40,947 nt of DNA from the NCBI GenBank assembly GCA_944393465.1, contig CALYAG010000015.1:1-40947 (forward strand), in the 5' to 3' direction. The translations under genes and the position numbers were made by a program. Positions 32,737 to 40,807 of this stretch are shown piece by piece (the first letter of the stretch is position 1; the number at the start of each line of letters is the position of its first letter). The DNA comes from an uncultured Clostridia bacterium (lineage in GTDB: Bacteria > Bacillota > Clostridia > TANB77 > CAG-508). A model generated the notes under the pieces. The model did not search any database. It worked only from the letters and a program-made list of their open reading frames with translations, and was not told where the DNA came from.

Positions 32737-33450
32737 ATGGGACTAATAAAAACGAAGGGACTAATACTAGCCCAAAACAATATGGGCGATTATGATAAAA
32801 TGTGCACCCTACTTACCCCAGACTTAGGTAAGATAGGGTGTAGCGCTAAGGGCGCAAGAAGAGCAAAGAGTACACTAATGGCAGGTACTCAATTTTTGTG
32901 TTTTGGGGACTTTTTACTATACAAAGGTGCAAGTTCATATCACATTAATTCATGCGAACCAATAGAAATATTTTATAACTTAAGATTAGACATAGACAAA
33001 TTAACCTATGCATCAAGAGTTGCAAAAATTGTTAATGACGTTACAGATGAAAATCAAAATACATATAGAATACTTCAACTAACATTAAATACAATATATA
33101 TGTTATCTGAATCAGATAAGGATATGGAATTTATATATTCAATATTTAAAATAAGACTTTTGAGCATAATAGGCTTTAGACCAATAATAGATAAATGCAC
33201 GAATTGTGGCAGTAAAGAAAATTTAAGATATTTTAGCTTTAGAGATAGTGGCTTTAAATGTGAAAGTTGTGGAAGACAAGATAAGGGTGCTGTGCAAATT
33301 AGTGACACCACAATAAAAGCCATTAGATATATAATATTGTCGGACGCAAAAAAAATATACTCTTTTGAATTATCTGACGAGAATAAGCAAGAACTAAAAT
33401 TAGTAAGCAAAATTTATTTAAATGATTGCTTGGATAAAGAGTATGAGTGA
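32737..33450 (+). CDS. recO: DNA repair protein RecO
   Basis: 237 aa. N-terminal OB fold (LIKTKGLILAQNNMGDYDKM), then a helical body, then a zinc finger (CTNCGSKENL...FKCESCG). RecO loads RecA on SSB-coated single-stranded DNA with RecR/RecF. The conserved order era-yqzL-recO supports it. A REP pair follows. Confidence 0.94.
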   Translation: MGLIKTKGLILAQNNMGDYDKMCTLLTPDLGKIGCSAKGARRAKSTLMAGTQFLCFGDFLLYKGASSYHINSCEPIEIFYNLRLDIDKLTYASRVAKIVNDVTDENQNTYRILQLTLNTIYMLSESDKDMEFIYSIFKIRLLSIIGFRPIIDKCTNCGSKENLRYFSFRDSGFKCESCGRQDKGAVQISDTTIKAIRYIILSDAKKIYSFELSDENKQELKLVSKIYLNDCLDKEYE

Positions 33451-33451
33451 T

Positions 33452-33557
33452 TTTTTCAGTTGGGGACGGTCCTAAATCGAAAAAATTTTTCAAGTAGAAA
33501 CGTACTTTAAATAAAAAATAATATTTTTTCGATTTAGGACCGTCCCCAACTGAAAAA
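33452..33557. repeat. REP locus 9: inverted REP pair with an extended spacer
   Basis: Left arm TTTTTTCAGTTGGGGACGGT (33451-33470) and right arm with GATTTAGGACCGTCCCCAAC and TGAAAAA (33530-33557), separated by about 55 bp of AT-rich sequence that still has CGAAAAAATTTTTC remnants. It lies between recO and recJ. Confidence 0.92.
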
Positions 33558-33583
33558 GGTAAAGTAAAATTTTTCGCTATCCA

Positions 33584-33612
33584 TTGAAAAATATTCATAA
33601 ATGAGGTAAAAT
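33584..33612 (+). promoter_or_regulatory. recJ promoter
   Basis: TTGAAA (33584-33589), 17 bp, TAAAAT (33607-33612), then GAGAGGAA before the recJ ATG. It starts a recJ-relA unit. Confidence 0.55.
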
Positions 33613-33640
33613 ATAGTGCATATAGAGAGGAATTTATTTA

Positions 33641-35320
33641 ATGAATAAAAAATGGAAGCTTAAACAAAATGATGATAAAAGAATTGCGGAAATATCCCAA
33701 AAATTTAACTTGACTTACATTGTTGCACAAAAATTGGCTGAAAAGAATTTAACTGACAAAGATATAGAAATCTTTTTAAATCCAACTAGAAAAGATTTTC
33801 ATAATCCTTTTGATTTACCAGATATGGATAAGGCAGTAGATAGAATTCTAAAGGCTATGGAAAATAAAGAGAAAATAGTTATATATGGTGATTATGATGC
33901 AGATGGAATTACAAGTACCACAATTTTAAAAAGATTTTTTAGAGACAGGGGAGTTGAAGTAGGCACATATATTCCAAATAGATTAAATGAAGGTTATGGC
34001 TTAAATGAGGAAGCAATAAGAGAAATTGCAAGTGAGGGCTATAATTTAATGATTACAGTTGATTGCGGAATTACAGCAGTTAAAGAGGTTGAACTTGCAA
34101 AAAGTCTTGGAATTGATGTGGTTATAACAGACCACCATGAAGTGCCAGAAGAGTTGCCAAAGGCAGTAGCAGTAGTTGATGCTAAAAGAAAAGACAACGA
34201 GTATCCATTTAATGGACTAGCTGGTTGTGGAGTTGCTTTTAAATTAGCACAGGCACTAAGTATTAAGCTTAACTTAAATGAAAATGAATGGCTAAAATAC
34301 ATAGACATTGCTTGCATAGGAACTATTTCAGATATTGTTCCGCTTGTTGACGAAAATAGAGTAATTGCTAAACTTGGTTTAATGCTTGTAGCAGTTACAA
34401 AAAATATAGGATTAAAGACTTTAATAAATATGATTGGAGTTAAAAAAATAGACTCAAGTTTTATCTCATTTGGCATTTCTCCAAGAATTAATGCTTGTGG
34501 TAGAATGGGTCATCAAGAAGATGCATTAAATTTGTTTTTAACAAACGATCCAATCGAGGCTAGAAATTTAGCAAATAAATTAGAAGAATATAACAGGCAA
34601 AGGCAAACTATTGAAAAAAACATATATAATGAGGCATTAGAATTAATAGAACAAGAAAAAGATGAGCCTTGCATAGTAATAGGCAAAGAGGGCTGGCATC
34701 ATGGTGTTATAGGTATTGTTTCATCAAAAGTTACTGAACTTACATACAAACCTAGTATTTTAGTTTGTTTTGAAGGAGAAGATTCTAAAGGCTCTGGAAG
34801 AAGCATACCAGGTTTTGATTTGCATGATGCTGTATATAATTGCAAAGATTACTTAACTGCTTGTGGTGGACATAGTATGGCAATAGGTTTAAGTTTAAAA
34901 ACTAAAAATTTTGAACCATTCAAAAAAGCAATTATAGAATATGCTAAAACAAAAAATATAGAAAACTTAGAGCCAGAACTTTTAATTGATGAAGAAATTA
35001 ATTCATCAGATATAGATATTTCTGGAATAGATAAAATATCGCTTTTAGAGCCATTTGGCGAAAGCAACAATATGCCGGTAATTTTATATAAAAATTTAAA
35101 AATAATTTCAATTAGAACTTTATCAGAAGGAAAACATTTGAAATTAGTTCTTTTAGATGGCAATACTTATATTGATGCAATTGGCTTTAGCATGGGAGAC
35201 TTGGCAGAAAAATATCAAATTGGTGACAAAGTTGATGTTGTAGGAAATATAAGTGTAAATAGATATAAAGATTTTGAAAACGTGCAAATTACTTTAAAAG
35301 ATATGAGAACTAGCATTTAA
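33641..35320 (+). CDS. recJ: single-stranded-DNA-specific exonuclease RecJ
   Basis: 559 aa, slightly short for RecJ (about 560-780 in Firmicutes) but complete through the core. DHH-family catalytic motifs: YGDYDADGITSTT, VDCGITA, ITDHHEVPE, then CGRMGHQEDAL. The DHHA1 domain has GWHHGVIGIVSSKV and ACGGHSMAIGLSL, and an OB-like C-terminus follows. Degrades 5' ssDNA ends in recombination and repair. Co-transcribed with relA (12-bp gap). Confidence 0.95.
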   Translation: MNKKWKLKQNDDKRIAEISQKFNLTYIVAQKLAEKNLTDKDIEIFLNPTRKDFHNPFDLPDMDKAVDRILKAMENKEKIVIYGDYDADGITSTTILKRFFRDRGVEVGTYIPNRLNEGYGLNEEAIREIASEGYNLMITVDCGITAVKEVELAKSLGIDVVITDHHEVPEELPKAVAVVDAKRKDNEYPFNGLAGCGVAFKLAQALSIKLNLNENEWLKYIDIACIGTISDIVPLVDENRVIAKLGLMLVAVTKNIGLKTLINMIGVKKIDSSFISFGISPRINACGRMGHQEDALNLFLTNDPIEARNLANKLEEYNRQRQTIEKNIYNEALELIEQEKDEPCIVIGKEGWHHGVIGIVSSKVTELTYKPSILVCFEGEDSKGSGRSIPGFDLHDAVYNCKDYLTACGGHSMAIGLSLKTKNFEPFKKAIIEYAKTKNIENLEPELLIDEEINSSDIDISGIDKISLLEPFGESNNMPVILYKNLKIISIRTLSEGKHLKLVLLDGNTYIDAIGFSMGDLAEKYQIGDKVDVVGNISVNRYKDFENVQITLKDMRTSI

Positions 35321-35332
35321 AGGAGGGTATAT

Positions 35333-37525
35333 ATGTCAGAATATAAAGATGTTACAATAAAAGACGTTATAACAGAAATGAAAAAGCACAATAGAAAATC
35401 AGACTCAAAGCTAATAATGAGAGCATACAATTATGCTGTGGCTCATCATGGTGATCAAAAGCGTAAATCAGGTGAGCCATATATAATTCATCCAGTACAC
35501 GTGGCATATATACTTTCTACTTTGGGTTTGGATGATGCTACTATTTGTGCTGCATTAATGCATGATTTAGCAGAAGATACAGATGTTACTATTGAAGATA
35601 TTTCAAAAGAGTTTAGCCCAGAAATTGCTGAAATGGTAAATGGCGTTACAAAACTTGGAAAAATTAATTATGTAAGTGCAGAAGAGCAACAAGTTGAAAA
35701 TTACAGAAAAATGTTCCTTGCAATGGGTAAAGATATAAGAGTTATACTTATAAAACTAGCAGATAGATTACATAATATGCGTACCCTTAAGTATTTAAAA
35801 AGAGATAGACAAATAGCAATTTCAAAGGAAACAATGGATCTTTATGCTCCACTTGCAAATAGACTTGGTGTGTATTCTCTAAAATGGGAACTTGAAGATT
35901 TGGCTTTTAAATACTTATACCCAGAAGAATTTAGAGAGCTTGTAGAAGGAATAGATAAAAAGAGAGAAGAAAGACTTAAATTTATTGATGAAATAAAAGA
36001 AGAAATAAGAGTAAATTTAAAGAAGGAAAAAATAGAAGGAGAAATTACTGGTAGAGCAAAGCATTTGTATTCAATTTACAGAAAAATGCAAAGAGATAAC
36101 AAAACTTTAGACCAAATTTACGACCTATTTGCATTAAGAATTTTAGTAAATTCTGTAAAAGATTGTTATGCAGCACTAGGTGTTGTGCATGAGCTTTATA
36201 CACCTATGCCGGGAAGATTTAAGGACTACATTGCGGTTCCAAAGCCTAATATGTACCAATCACTTCACACAACATTGATTGGACCAAATGGTACACCTTT
36301 TGAAGTACAGATAAGAACTTACAATATGCATAGAATTGCTGAATTTGGTATTGCGGCACATTGGGCATATAAGGAATCAAGTTTCTTTAAGGGCAAAAAG
36401 GCTAATGTTGTTGTTACAGATGATAAACTAGCTTGGATAAGAGAAAGTTTGGAATGGCAAAAAGATATGCAAGATCCTCAAGAATTTATGAAAACTCTTA
36501 AAACAGAGTTATTTGAGGATGAGGTTTATGTATTTACTCCAAAAGGAGAAATAAAAACACTTCCAAAGGGCAGTACACCAATAGATTTTGCATATATGAT
36601 ACACGCAGAAGTTGGAAACAAAATGGTTGGTTGCAAAATCAACAGTAAGATGATGCCAATAGTTACTAAATTAAAAAGTGGAGATATTGTTGAAATCATT
36701 ACAAATGATAACAGCAAAGGTCCAAGTAGAGATTGGCTAAAATTTGTGCAAAGTACTTCTGCAAGAACAAAAATTCAACAATGGTTTAAGAAAAATGAAA
36801 AGCAGCAAAACATTGCAAAGGGTAAAGACCTTATTGAAAAAGAAATTAAAAGAATTGGCATGGCTGAAGAAGATTTATTTGTTCAAAAATACTACACTCC
36901 TGCTCTTCAAAGATATGGTTTTAAAACATTGGACGATATGTATGCAGCAGTTGGATTTGGCTCTATTACTGCAAATAAAATAATTGCAAGAACATTAGAA
37001 GAGTACAGAAAATTTCATCGAGAGGAAAATGTTGAAGAAAAAATTGTTGAGCTTCAAGAAGCTCCAAAAATAAAATCTTCTAAAACAGGTATTATAGTAA
37101 AAGGAATAGATAATTGCTTAGTTAGACTTTCAAAATGCTGTAATCCAGTACCAGGCGATGAAATAATTGGGTATATTACAAGAGGTAGAGGAGTAACAGT
37201 CCACCGTAAAGATTGCAAAAATGTAAAAGATTTGCTTCAAGATGAAGGTAGAATTATAGATGTTTACTGGGACGAAAAGAAAGAATCAGCTTATAATGTT
37301 GATATAACAGTATTTGCGAATGACAGAGAAGGTTTGCTTGCAGATGTTATAAGAGTAATTGGTAATACAAATGCAAGATTAGTTGCAGTTTCTGCAAAAG
37401 CTAGTAAAGAAAAAATTGCAACAGTTGAACTTACTTTGGAAGTTAAAAATATAGAAGATTTAACTAAAGCACAAAGAGAACTTGGAAAAATAGACAGTGT
37501 GTATGATGTAAAGCGTAAAAAGTAG
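35333..37525 (+). CDS. relA: bifunctional (p)ppGpp synthetase/hydrolase RelA/SpoT
   Basis: 730 aa Rel enzyme governing the stringent response. HD hydrolase with MHDLAEDTD and LADRLHNMRTLKYL; synthetase with PGRFKDYIAVPKPNMYQSLH. The C-terminal half has TGS (VFTPKGEIKTLPKGSTPIDF), a helical region, a zinc/CC motif (CCNPVPGDEIIGY) and ACT (DREGLLADVIRVIGNTNA). AAGGAGG site. Its stop codon is directly followed by the -35 box of the DGR promoter. Confidence 0.96.
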   Translation: MSEYKDVTIKDVITEMKKHNRKSDSKLIMRAYNYAVAHHGDQKRKSGEPYIIHPVHVAYILSTLGLDDATICAALMHDLAEDTDVTIEDISKEFSPEIAEMVNGVTKLGKINYVSAEEQQVENYRKMFLAMGKDIRVILIKLADRLHNMRTLKYLKRDRQIAISKETMDLYAPLANRLGVYSLKWELEDLAFKYLYPEEFRELVEGIDKKREERLKFIDEIKEEIRVNLKKEKIEGEITGRAKHLYSIYRKMQRDNKTLDQIYDLFALRILVNSVKDCYAALGVVHELYTPMPGRFKDYIAVPKPNMYQSLHTTLIGPNGTPFEVQIRTYNMHRIAEFGIAAHWAYKESSFFKGKKANVVVTDDKLAWIRESLEWQKDMQDPQEFMKTLKTELFEDEVYVFTPKGEIKTLPKGSTPIDFAYMIHAEVGNKMVGCKINSKMMPIVTKLKSGDIVEIITNDNSKGPSRDWLKFVQSTSARTKIQQWFKKNEKQQNIAKGKDLIEKEIKRIGMAEEDLFVQKYYTPALQRYGFKTLDDMYAAVGFGSITANKIIARTLEEYRKFHREENVEEKIVELQEAPKIKSSKTGIIVKGIDNCLVRLSKCCNPVPGDEIIGYITRGRGVTVHRKDCKNVKDLLQDEGRIIDVYWDEKKESAYNVDITVFANDREGLLADVIRVIGNTNARLVAVSAKASKEKIATVELTLEVKNIEDLTKAQRELGKIDSVYDVKRKK

Positions 37526-37554
37526 TTGACAAAAGGAAAAAATAAATGTATAAA
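37526..37554 (+). promoter_or_regulatory. promoter of the DGR target gene
   Basis: TTGACA (37526-37531), 17 bp, TATAAA (37549-37554), starting at the base after the relA stop. The leader to the ATG at 37639 holds a short hairpin TGTAAT/ATTACA (near 37589-37606) and an AAGGAGAGG ribosome binding site. Confidence 0.75.
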
Positions 37555-37638
37555 TAAAGTGTATTAAATTTTAATTAAAACTATATTATGTAATTTTTAA
37601 TTACATAAATAGGAAAAATACTAAAGAAGGAGAGGAAA

Positions 37639-38682
37639 ATGAACAAGATGAAACGTGTAAAAGAATTAAAAACCAAAGAACGAAACAGAGTTGAAAGCAA
37701 AAAAGTATTGCACAAAGTTGCAAAAAATGTACAAGGTATAACGCTAATAGCGTTAGTAGTAACCATAATAGTTTTGTTAATCTTAGCAGGAATTGCACTT
37801 AACTTAACAATAGGACAAGGGGGAATATTTAGCAGGGCAGAAATAGCAGCAAATACTTGGAGAAATGCAGAAACAAATGAACAGACAGCATTAGGTGAAT
37901 TAGCAAACTGGATAGATGATTCAATTCCAAAGCCACCAGAACCAATAGAAGAATTAGAAGGCAACATAGCTTATGCAGACTTTACAGGAGATGGAGTAGC
38001 AGATGGCATAATATTTGCAGACTTAGCGGTTGGAAACAGAGGCGATGGTCAGTGGACAGATGAATGGGGAACATATAGTATACCTGTAGAAACAGGATTA
38101 AAGCAATATTATGTAGTAAATGAAAGTTATACAGAGCCAAAGTTTGGAAACTTAAAAGGAGAATTGATAGCGCCAATATCAGGAACAAGTGGAAAAAATA
38201 GATTTTATGTAATGGCACTAGATGATATAGACTCAAATACTCACTATTGGTGGCAAAATGCTTATGGTCATTTAGATTCAAACTATATTATAAGTAATAC
38301 TGCTGATGATTTTGCTAAAGCCGGAGAAAAGCCAACAGGCTTGGTAAATACAATAAGAATGATGGATTGCTATGCAAATGAAGAAATAAATGGAACAACA
38401 GTAGCGAAAGGCTCAAATGATATGTGGGGCTTAATACAAGATGAATATGAAGCAGGCTGGTTTGTGCCATCAAAAAGTGAATGGGCAGCATTTGGAGGAG
38501 AGGTATTAGAGAAGAACAACATTACGTCAAGTAATTATGACAACTATGGTCTTAGTCCTTACTGCTGGTCGTCTTCGCAGTACGATACTTTCTACGCATA
38601 TCTCGCGCACTTTTACTACGGCTACTTAGACTACTACAACGTAAATAACTTCTACTATGTGCGCCTAGCGACGACTTTCTAG
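37639..38682 (+). CDS. DGR target: prepilin-like surface protein with C-type-lectin-like variable domain
   Basis: 347 aa. A basic N-terminus (1-32) ends at G33 and is followed by ITLIALVVTIIVLLILAGIA, the type IV prepilin/pseudopilin helix pattern with A in place of the usual E at +5. A GDGVADG loop (117-123, within D114...D122) recalls a calcium-binding repeat. The C-terminal ~100 residues have MWGLIQDEYEAGWFVPSKSEWA and SPYCWSSSQ, typical of C-type-lectin/FGE-like DGR target domains. The last 43 residues (305-347) are the variable repeat; 14 codons differ from the template, giving Tyr/Phe/Leu/His/Asp at positions where the template codes Asn (Ile at one, residue 330). It is likely exported or membrane-held, displaying a changeable ligand-binding face. 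Ligand unknown. Confidence 0.88.
   Translation: MNKMKRVKELKTKERNRVESKKVLHKVAKNVQGITLIALVVTIIVLLILAGIALNLTIGQGGIFSRAEIAANTWRNAETNEQTALGELANWIDDSIPKPPEPIEELEGNIAYADFTGDGVADGIIFADLAVGNRGDGQWTDEWGTYSIPVETGLKQYYVVNESYTEPKFGNLKGELIAPISGTSGKNRFYVMALDDIDSNTHYWWQNAYGHLDSNYIISNTADDFAKAGEKPTGLVNTIRMMDCYANEEINGTTVAKGSNDMWGLIQDEYEAGWFVPSKSEWAAFGGEVLEKNNITSSNYDNYGLSPYCWSSSQYDTFYAYLAHFYYGYLDYYNVNNFYYVRLATTF
38550..38679 (+). repeat. DGR variable repeat (VR)
   Basis: 130 bp at the 3' end of the target gene. It aligns without gaps to 39472-39601 (offset 922). The left 31 bp are identical, then 17 substitutions occur, all at template A (13 A-to-T, 2 A-to-G, 2 A-to-C). A GC-containing right end (GTGCGCCTAGCGACG) is identical and acts as the likely IMH; one template G to VR C change at 38675 follows. 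Confidence 0.96.
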
Positions 38683-38775
38683 CTTTGTAAAAAGCTAGAA
38701 GTAAACCCAACGTTATGTAAATAACGTTGGAATGTTCAAACCGAGAAGACTTCGTAAGAAGTATCGGGTTGAACA
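38677..38775 (+). other. three tandem hairpins with identical GTAA loops after VR
   Basis: Hairpin 1: TTCTAGCTTT (38677-38686), GTAA, AAAGCTAGAA (38691-38700), overlapping the target stop codon. Hairpin 2: CCAACGTTAT (38707-38716), GTAA, ATAACGTTGG (38721-38730). Hairpin 3: outer TGTTCAA/TTGAACA (38733-38739, 38769-38775), inner ACTTC (38749-38753), GTAA, GAAGT (38758-38762). A single 8-10-bp hairpin with a four-base loop just after VR is a known target-recognition element of DGRs. From here to 38862 there is also GTGGC/GCCAC (about 38785-38797) and no gene. Confidence 0.8.
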
Positions 38776-38862
38776 AAAGTAAAAGTGGCTTTGCCACTCG
38801 CGCGCAAGTTTTGCTTAAGTTAAAGTGACTTGAAAAAATAGGAAAAATGAAAGAGTACAAAG

Positions 38863-39333
38863 ATGGAGAAAACAGAAAAACAAGAAAAACCTAAGAAAAA
38901 TCATTGGACACAAACTAAAGTGGATGAGGCAACTAAAAAAATAAATCAAGAAATATACAAAAGAAATAGGCAGGCTCCAATACAGTTAAAATCAGATGAT
39001 TTTTCCATATTAATAAATGATAAAATAAAGAGACGTGGAATTGCAAAAGGCTTAGTTAAAATACAAGAAGACTTAAATAAAAATATATTAGAAGTAGAAA
39101 AAGAAACTATTAGAGTTCTTCTAGATACAAATCCTCAAACCCAGTATGAAAGTCTTATTAGAGCACAAAAAATAATAATAGTAGAAATATGGACAGATAT
39201 TAGATTTTTAATGGTAAATAAAGCTATAACTCCTGGTGAAATTACAGAGTTAATAAGAAGGCAAATAGAAATAGACAAAGACATAAATAGATGGCTTGAA
39301 GGAATAAAAAAGGCTATACCCGCTGGTAAGTAA
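38863..39333 (+). CDS. avd: Avd-like DGR accessory protein
   Basis: 156 aa, basic, helical. The C-terminal ~55 residues align by eye with Avd of the Bordetella phage DGR: IWTDIRFLM...AITPGEI...IRRQIEIDKDINRWLEGIKK against the FWLRFL...AMTP...I..GRILGSWI pattern. The N-terminus is longer than in the 128-residue phage protein. Avd is a pentameric helical barrel that binds the reverse transcriptase and template RNA. Position between the target and TR is the classical order target-avd-TR-RT. Its ribosome binding site is weak (AAAGAG); translation may be coupled to a short frame that starts at 38847. Confidence 0.75.
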   Translation: MEKTEKQEKPKKNHWTQTKVDEATKKINQEIYKRNRQAPIQLKSDDFSILINDKIKRRGIAKGLVKIQEDLNKNILEVEKETIRVLLDTNPQTQYESLIRAQKIIIVEIWTDIRFLMVNKAITPGEITELIRRQIEIDKDINRWLEGIKKAIPAGK

Positions 39334-39471
39334 GGTTAGCAAACTTTTATTTTATTAAATATTAAATAAAAGATATTTAATATAATGAAAGTGGTTGCTC
39401 CACCAAAATATTTGGTATTTTCAAAAGTTGAGCAATATGGATGTGATGCCAGGCAGAGTTGTTATTGAGTT

Positions 39472-39601
39472 TCTTAGTCCTTACTGCTGGTCGTCTTCGC
39501 AGAACAATACTAACAACGCATATAACGCGAACTTTAACAACGGCTACATAAACAACAACAACGTAAATAACAACAACTATGTGCGCCTAGCGACGAGTTT
39601 C
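39472..39601 (+). repeat. DGR template repeat (TR)
   Basis: 130 bp, 922 bp downstream of VR. It contains 14 AAC codons in the frame shared with VR, the pattern known to give wide but stop-free diversity when A is mutated. It lies between avd and the reverse transcriptase gene. The flanks (39334-39471) hold an AT-only hairpin (39344-39372) and a TATAAT-like box at 39381-39386 without a clear -35. Confidence 0.96.
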
Positions 39602-39682
39602 ATTATATTGAACAAATACCCCTTCATTTTTATTAATGAAGAGGTATTATTTAAAAATATGAATGTGGTATATGGAGTAAAT

Positions 39683-40807
39683 ATGGAAGATAAAATAACT
39701 TTTGATGAATTATATAATGCATATCTTTTATGTCTAAAAAATAAGAAAAGAAAAATAGGAACATATGGTTTTGTGAATAGTGACTTATGTAAGAATTTAA
39801 CAGATTTATTAGAAGAAATTAATGATCGCAGGTATGAGCCAAAATCATCAAATTGTTATGTCGTAACAGATCCAGCACTTAGAGAAATTTATGCTGCTCA
39901 GTTTTGTGATAGAATTGTACAGCATTTTTATATGAATGAAATAGGAAAAATACTAGATAACAAACTTGTAAAAAGTTGCTGTTCTTGTAGAGATGGCAAA
40001 GGCACAGACTATGCCTTAAAACTACTAAAAACATATTTGCTGCAAACTTCTAAATGTGGAAAGCAAGATTGCTTTTTCTTAAAAATTGATTTATCAGGAT
40101 ATTTTATGTCCATAGATAGAAATTTAATTTCAGATAAATTTACTGAATTGATAAAAGATGATTATAATGGTAAACATAAGGAATTATTACTATATTTAAC
40201 ACCAATTATTTTCAAAAACAATCCGTCAATAAATTGTTTTTATAAATGTGGTGAAAAGATTAGAAAGATGGTTCCTGAAAGAAGAAAAATGAATCCAAGT
40301 TCAAACTTGGGAATGGCAATAGGAAATTTAACGGCACAAGCTGGTAGTAATTTAAATCTTAACGATTTTGACCACTATGTTATTGAAAATTTGAATTTAC
40401 CACAGTATGTGCGTTATGTCGATGATATAGTAATAATATCTGATAGTAAAGAAAAATTAAGGGCAAGTTTACCACATATAATATCAAAGCTAAGTGAAAC
40501 TAATCAAAGGATAAATTTGAAAAAAACAAAAATAGATACTGCTTATCATGGCGTTCCCTTCTTAGGTAAGGTGTCTTATCCATATGGTTACCAAAAACCA
40601 AAGAAAAGTACAATTATAAGAATAAGTTATAAGGCACAGTTGTTTAGAATTGACAGAAATCTTTTAGCAAAATTAAATTCACAAATTGGAGCATTGAAAA
40701 GATATAACTGTAGAAAACTTATAAAATATTATTATAATAATATAAAAGGTAAACTTCCGAAAAATATAGAATTTGATGAAAAACAACTGAGATTTAAGCA
40801 ATTTTAA
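39683..40807 (+). CDS. DGR reverse transcriptase
   Basis: 374 aa from ATG 39683 (GGAG five bases before it). Reverse transcriptase motifs in order: RRYEPKSSNCYVVTDP, SCRDGKGTDYAL (101-112), the first catalytic Asp in FLKIDLSGYFMSIDR (D136), GNLTAQ (214-219, the place of the DGR/group II GxxxSQ motif), the active site YVDD (245-248) and FLGKV (294-298). No maturase or endonuclease domain, as in DGR enzymes. It copies TR RNA into error-prone cDNA with mutations at template adenines. The frame is open upstream through TR to 39395, but the domain starts at 39683. Confidence 0.95.
   Translation: MEDKITFDELYNAYLLCLKNKKRKIGTYGFVNSDLCKNLTDLLEEINDRRYEPKSSNCYVVTDPALREIYAAQFCDRIVQHFYMNEIGKILDNKLVKSCCSCRDGKGTDYALKLLKTYLLQTSKCGKQDCFFLKIDLSGYFMSIDRNLISDKFTELIKDDYNGKHKELLLYLTPIIFKNNPSINCFYKCGEKIRKMVPERRKMNPSSNLGMAIGNLTAQAGSNLNLNDFDHYVIENLNLPQYVRYVDDIVIISDSKEKLRASLPHIISKLSETNQRINLKKTKIDTAYHGVPFLGKVSYPYGYQKPKKSTIIRISYKAQLFRIDRNLLAKLNSQIGALKRYNCRKLIKYYYNNIKGKLPKNIEFDEKQLRFKQF

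Noticed and set aside
3140..33557. REP clusters as a CRISPR array
   Set aside because: Copies are palindromic, scattered over 30 kb in intergenic gaps, lack regular unique spacers and have no cas genes nearby.
33323..33598. Minus-strand frame covering the recO end and REP locus 9
   Set aside because: Translates both REP arms and the complement of recO; no support for a gene.
38847..38894. Short frame MKEYKDGENRKT before and overlapping avd as a separate gene
   Set aside because: Only 15 codons, out of frame with avd; at best a coupling frame.
39395..40807. A 470-residue RT starting upstream of TR
   Set aside because: The start would be a TTG without a ribosome binding site and the product would begin with the template repeat; GGAG and ATG at 39683 fit the RT domain start.
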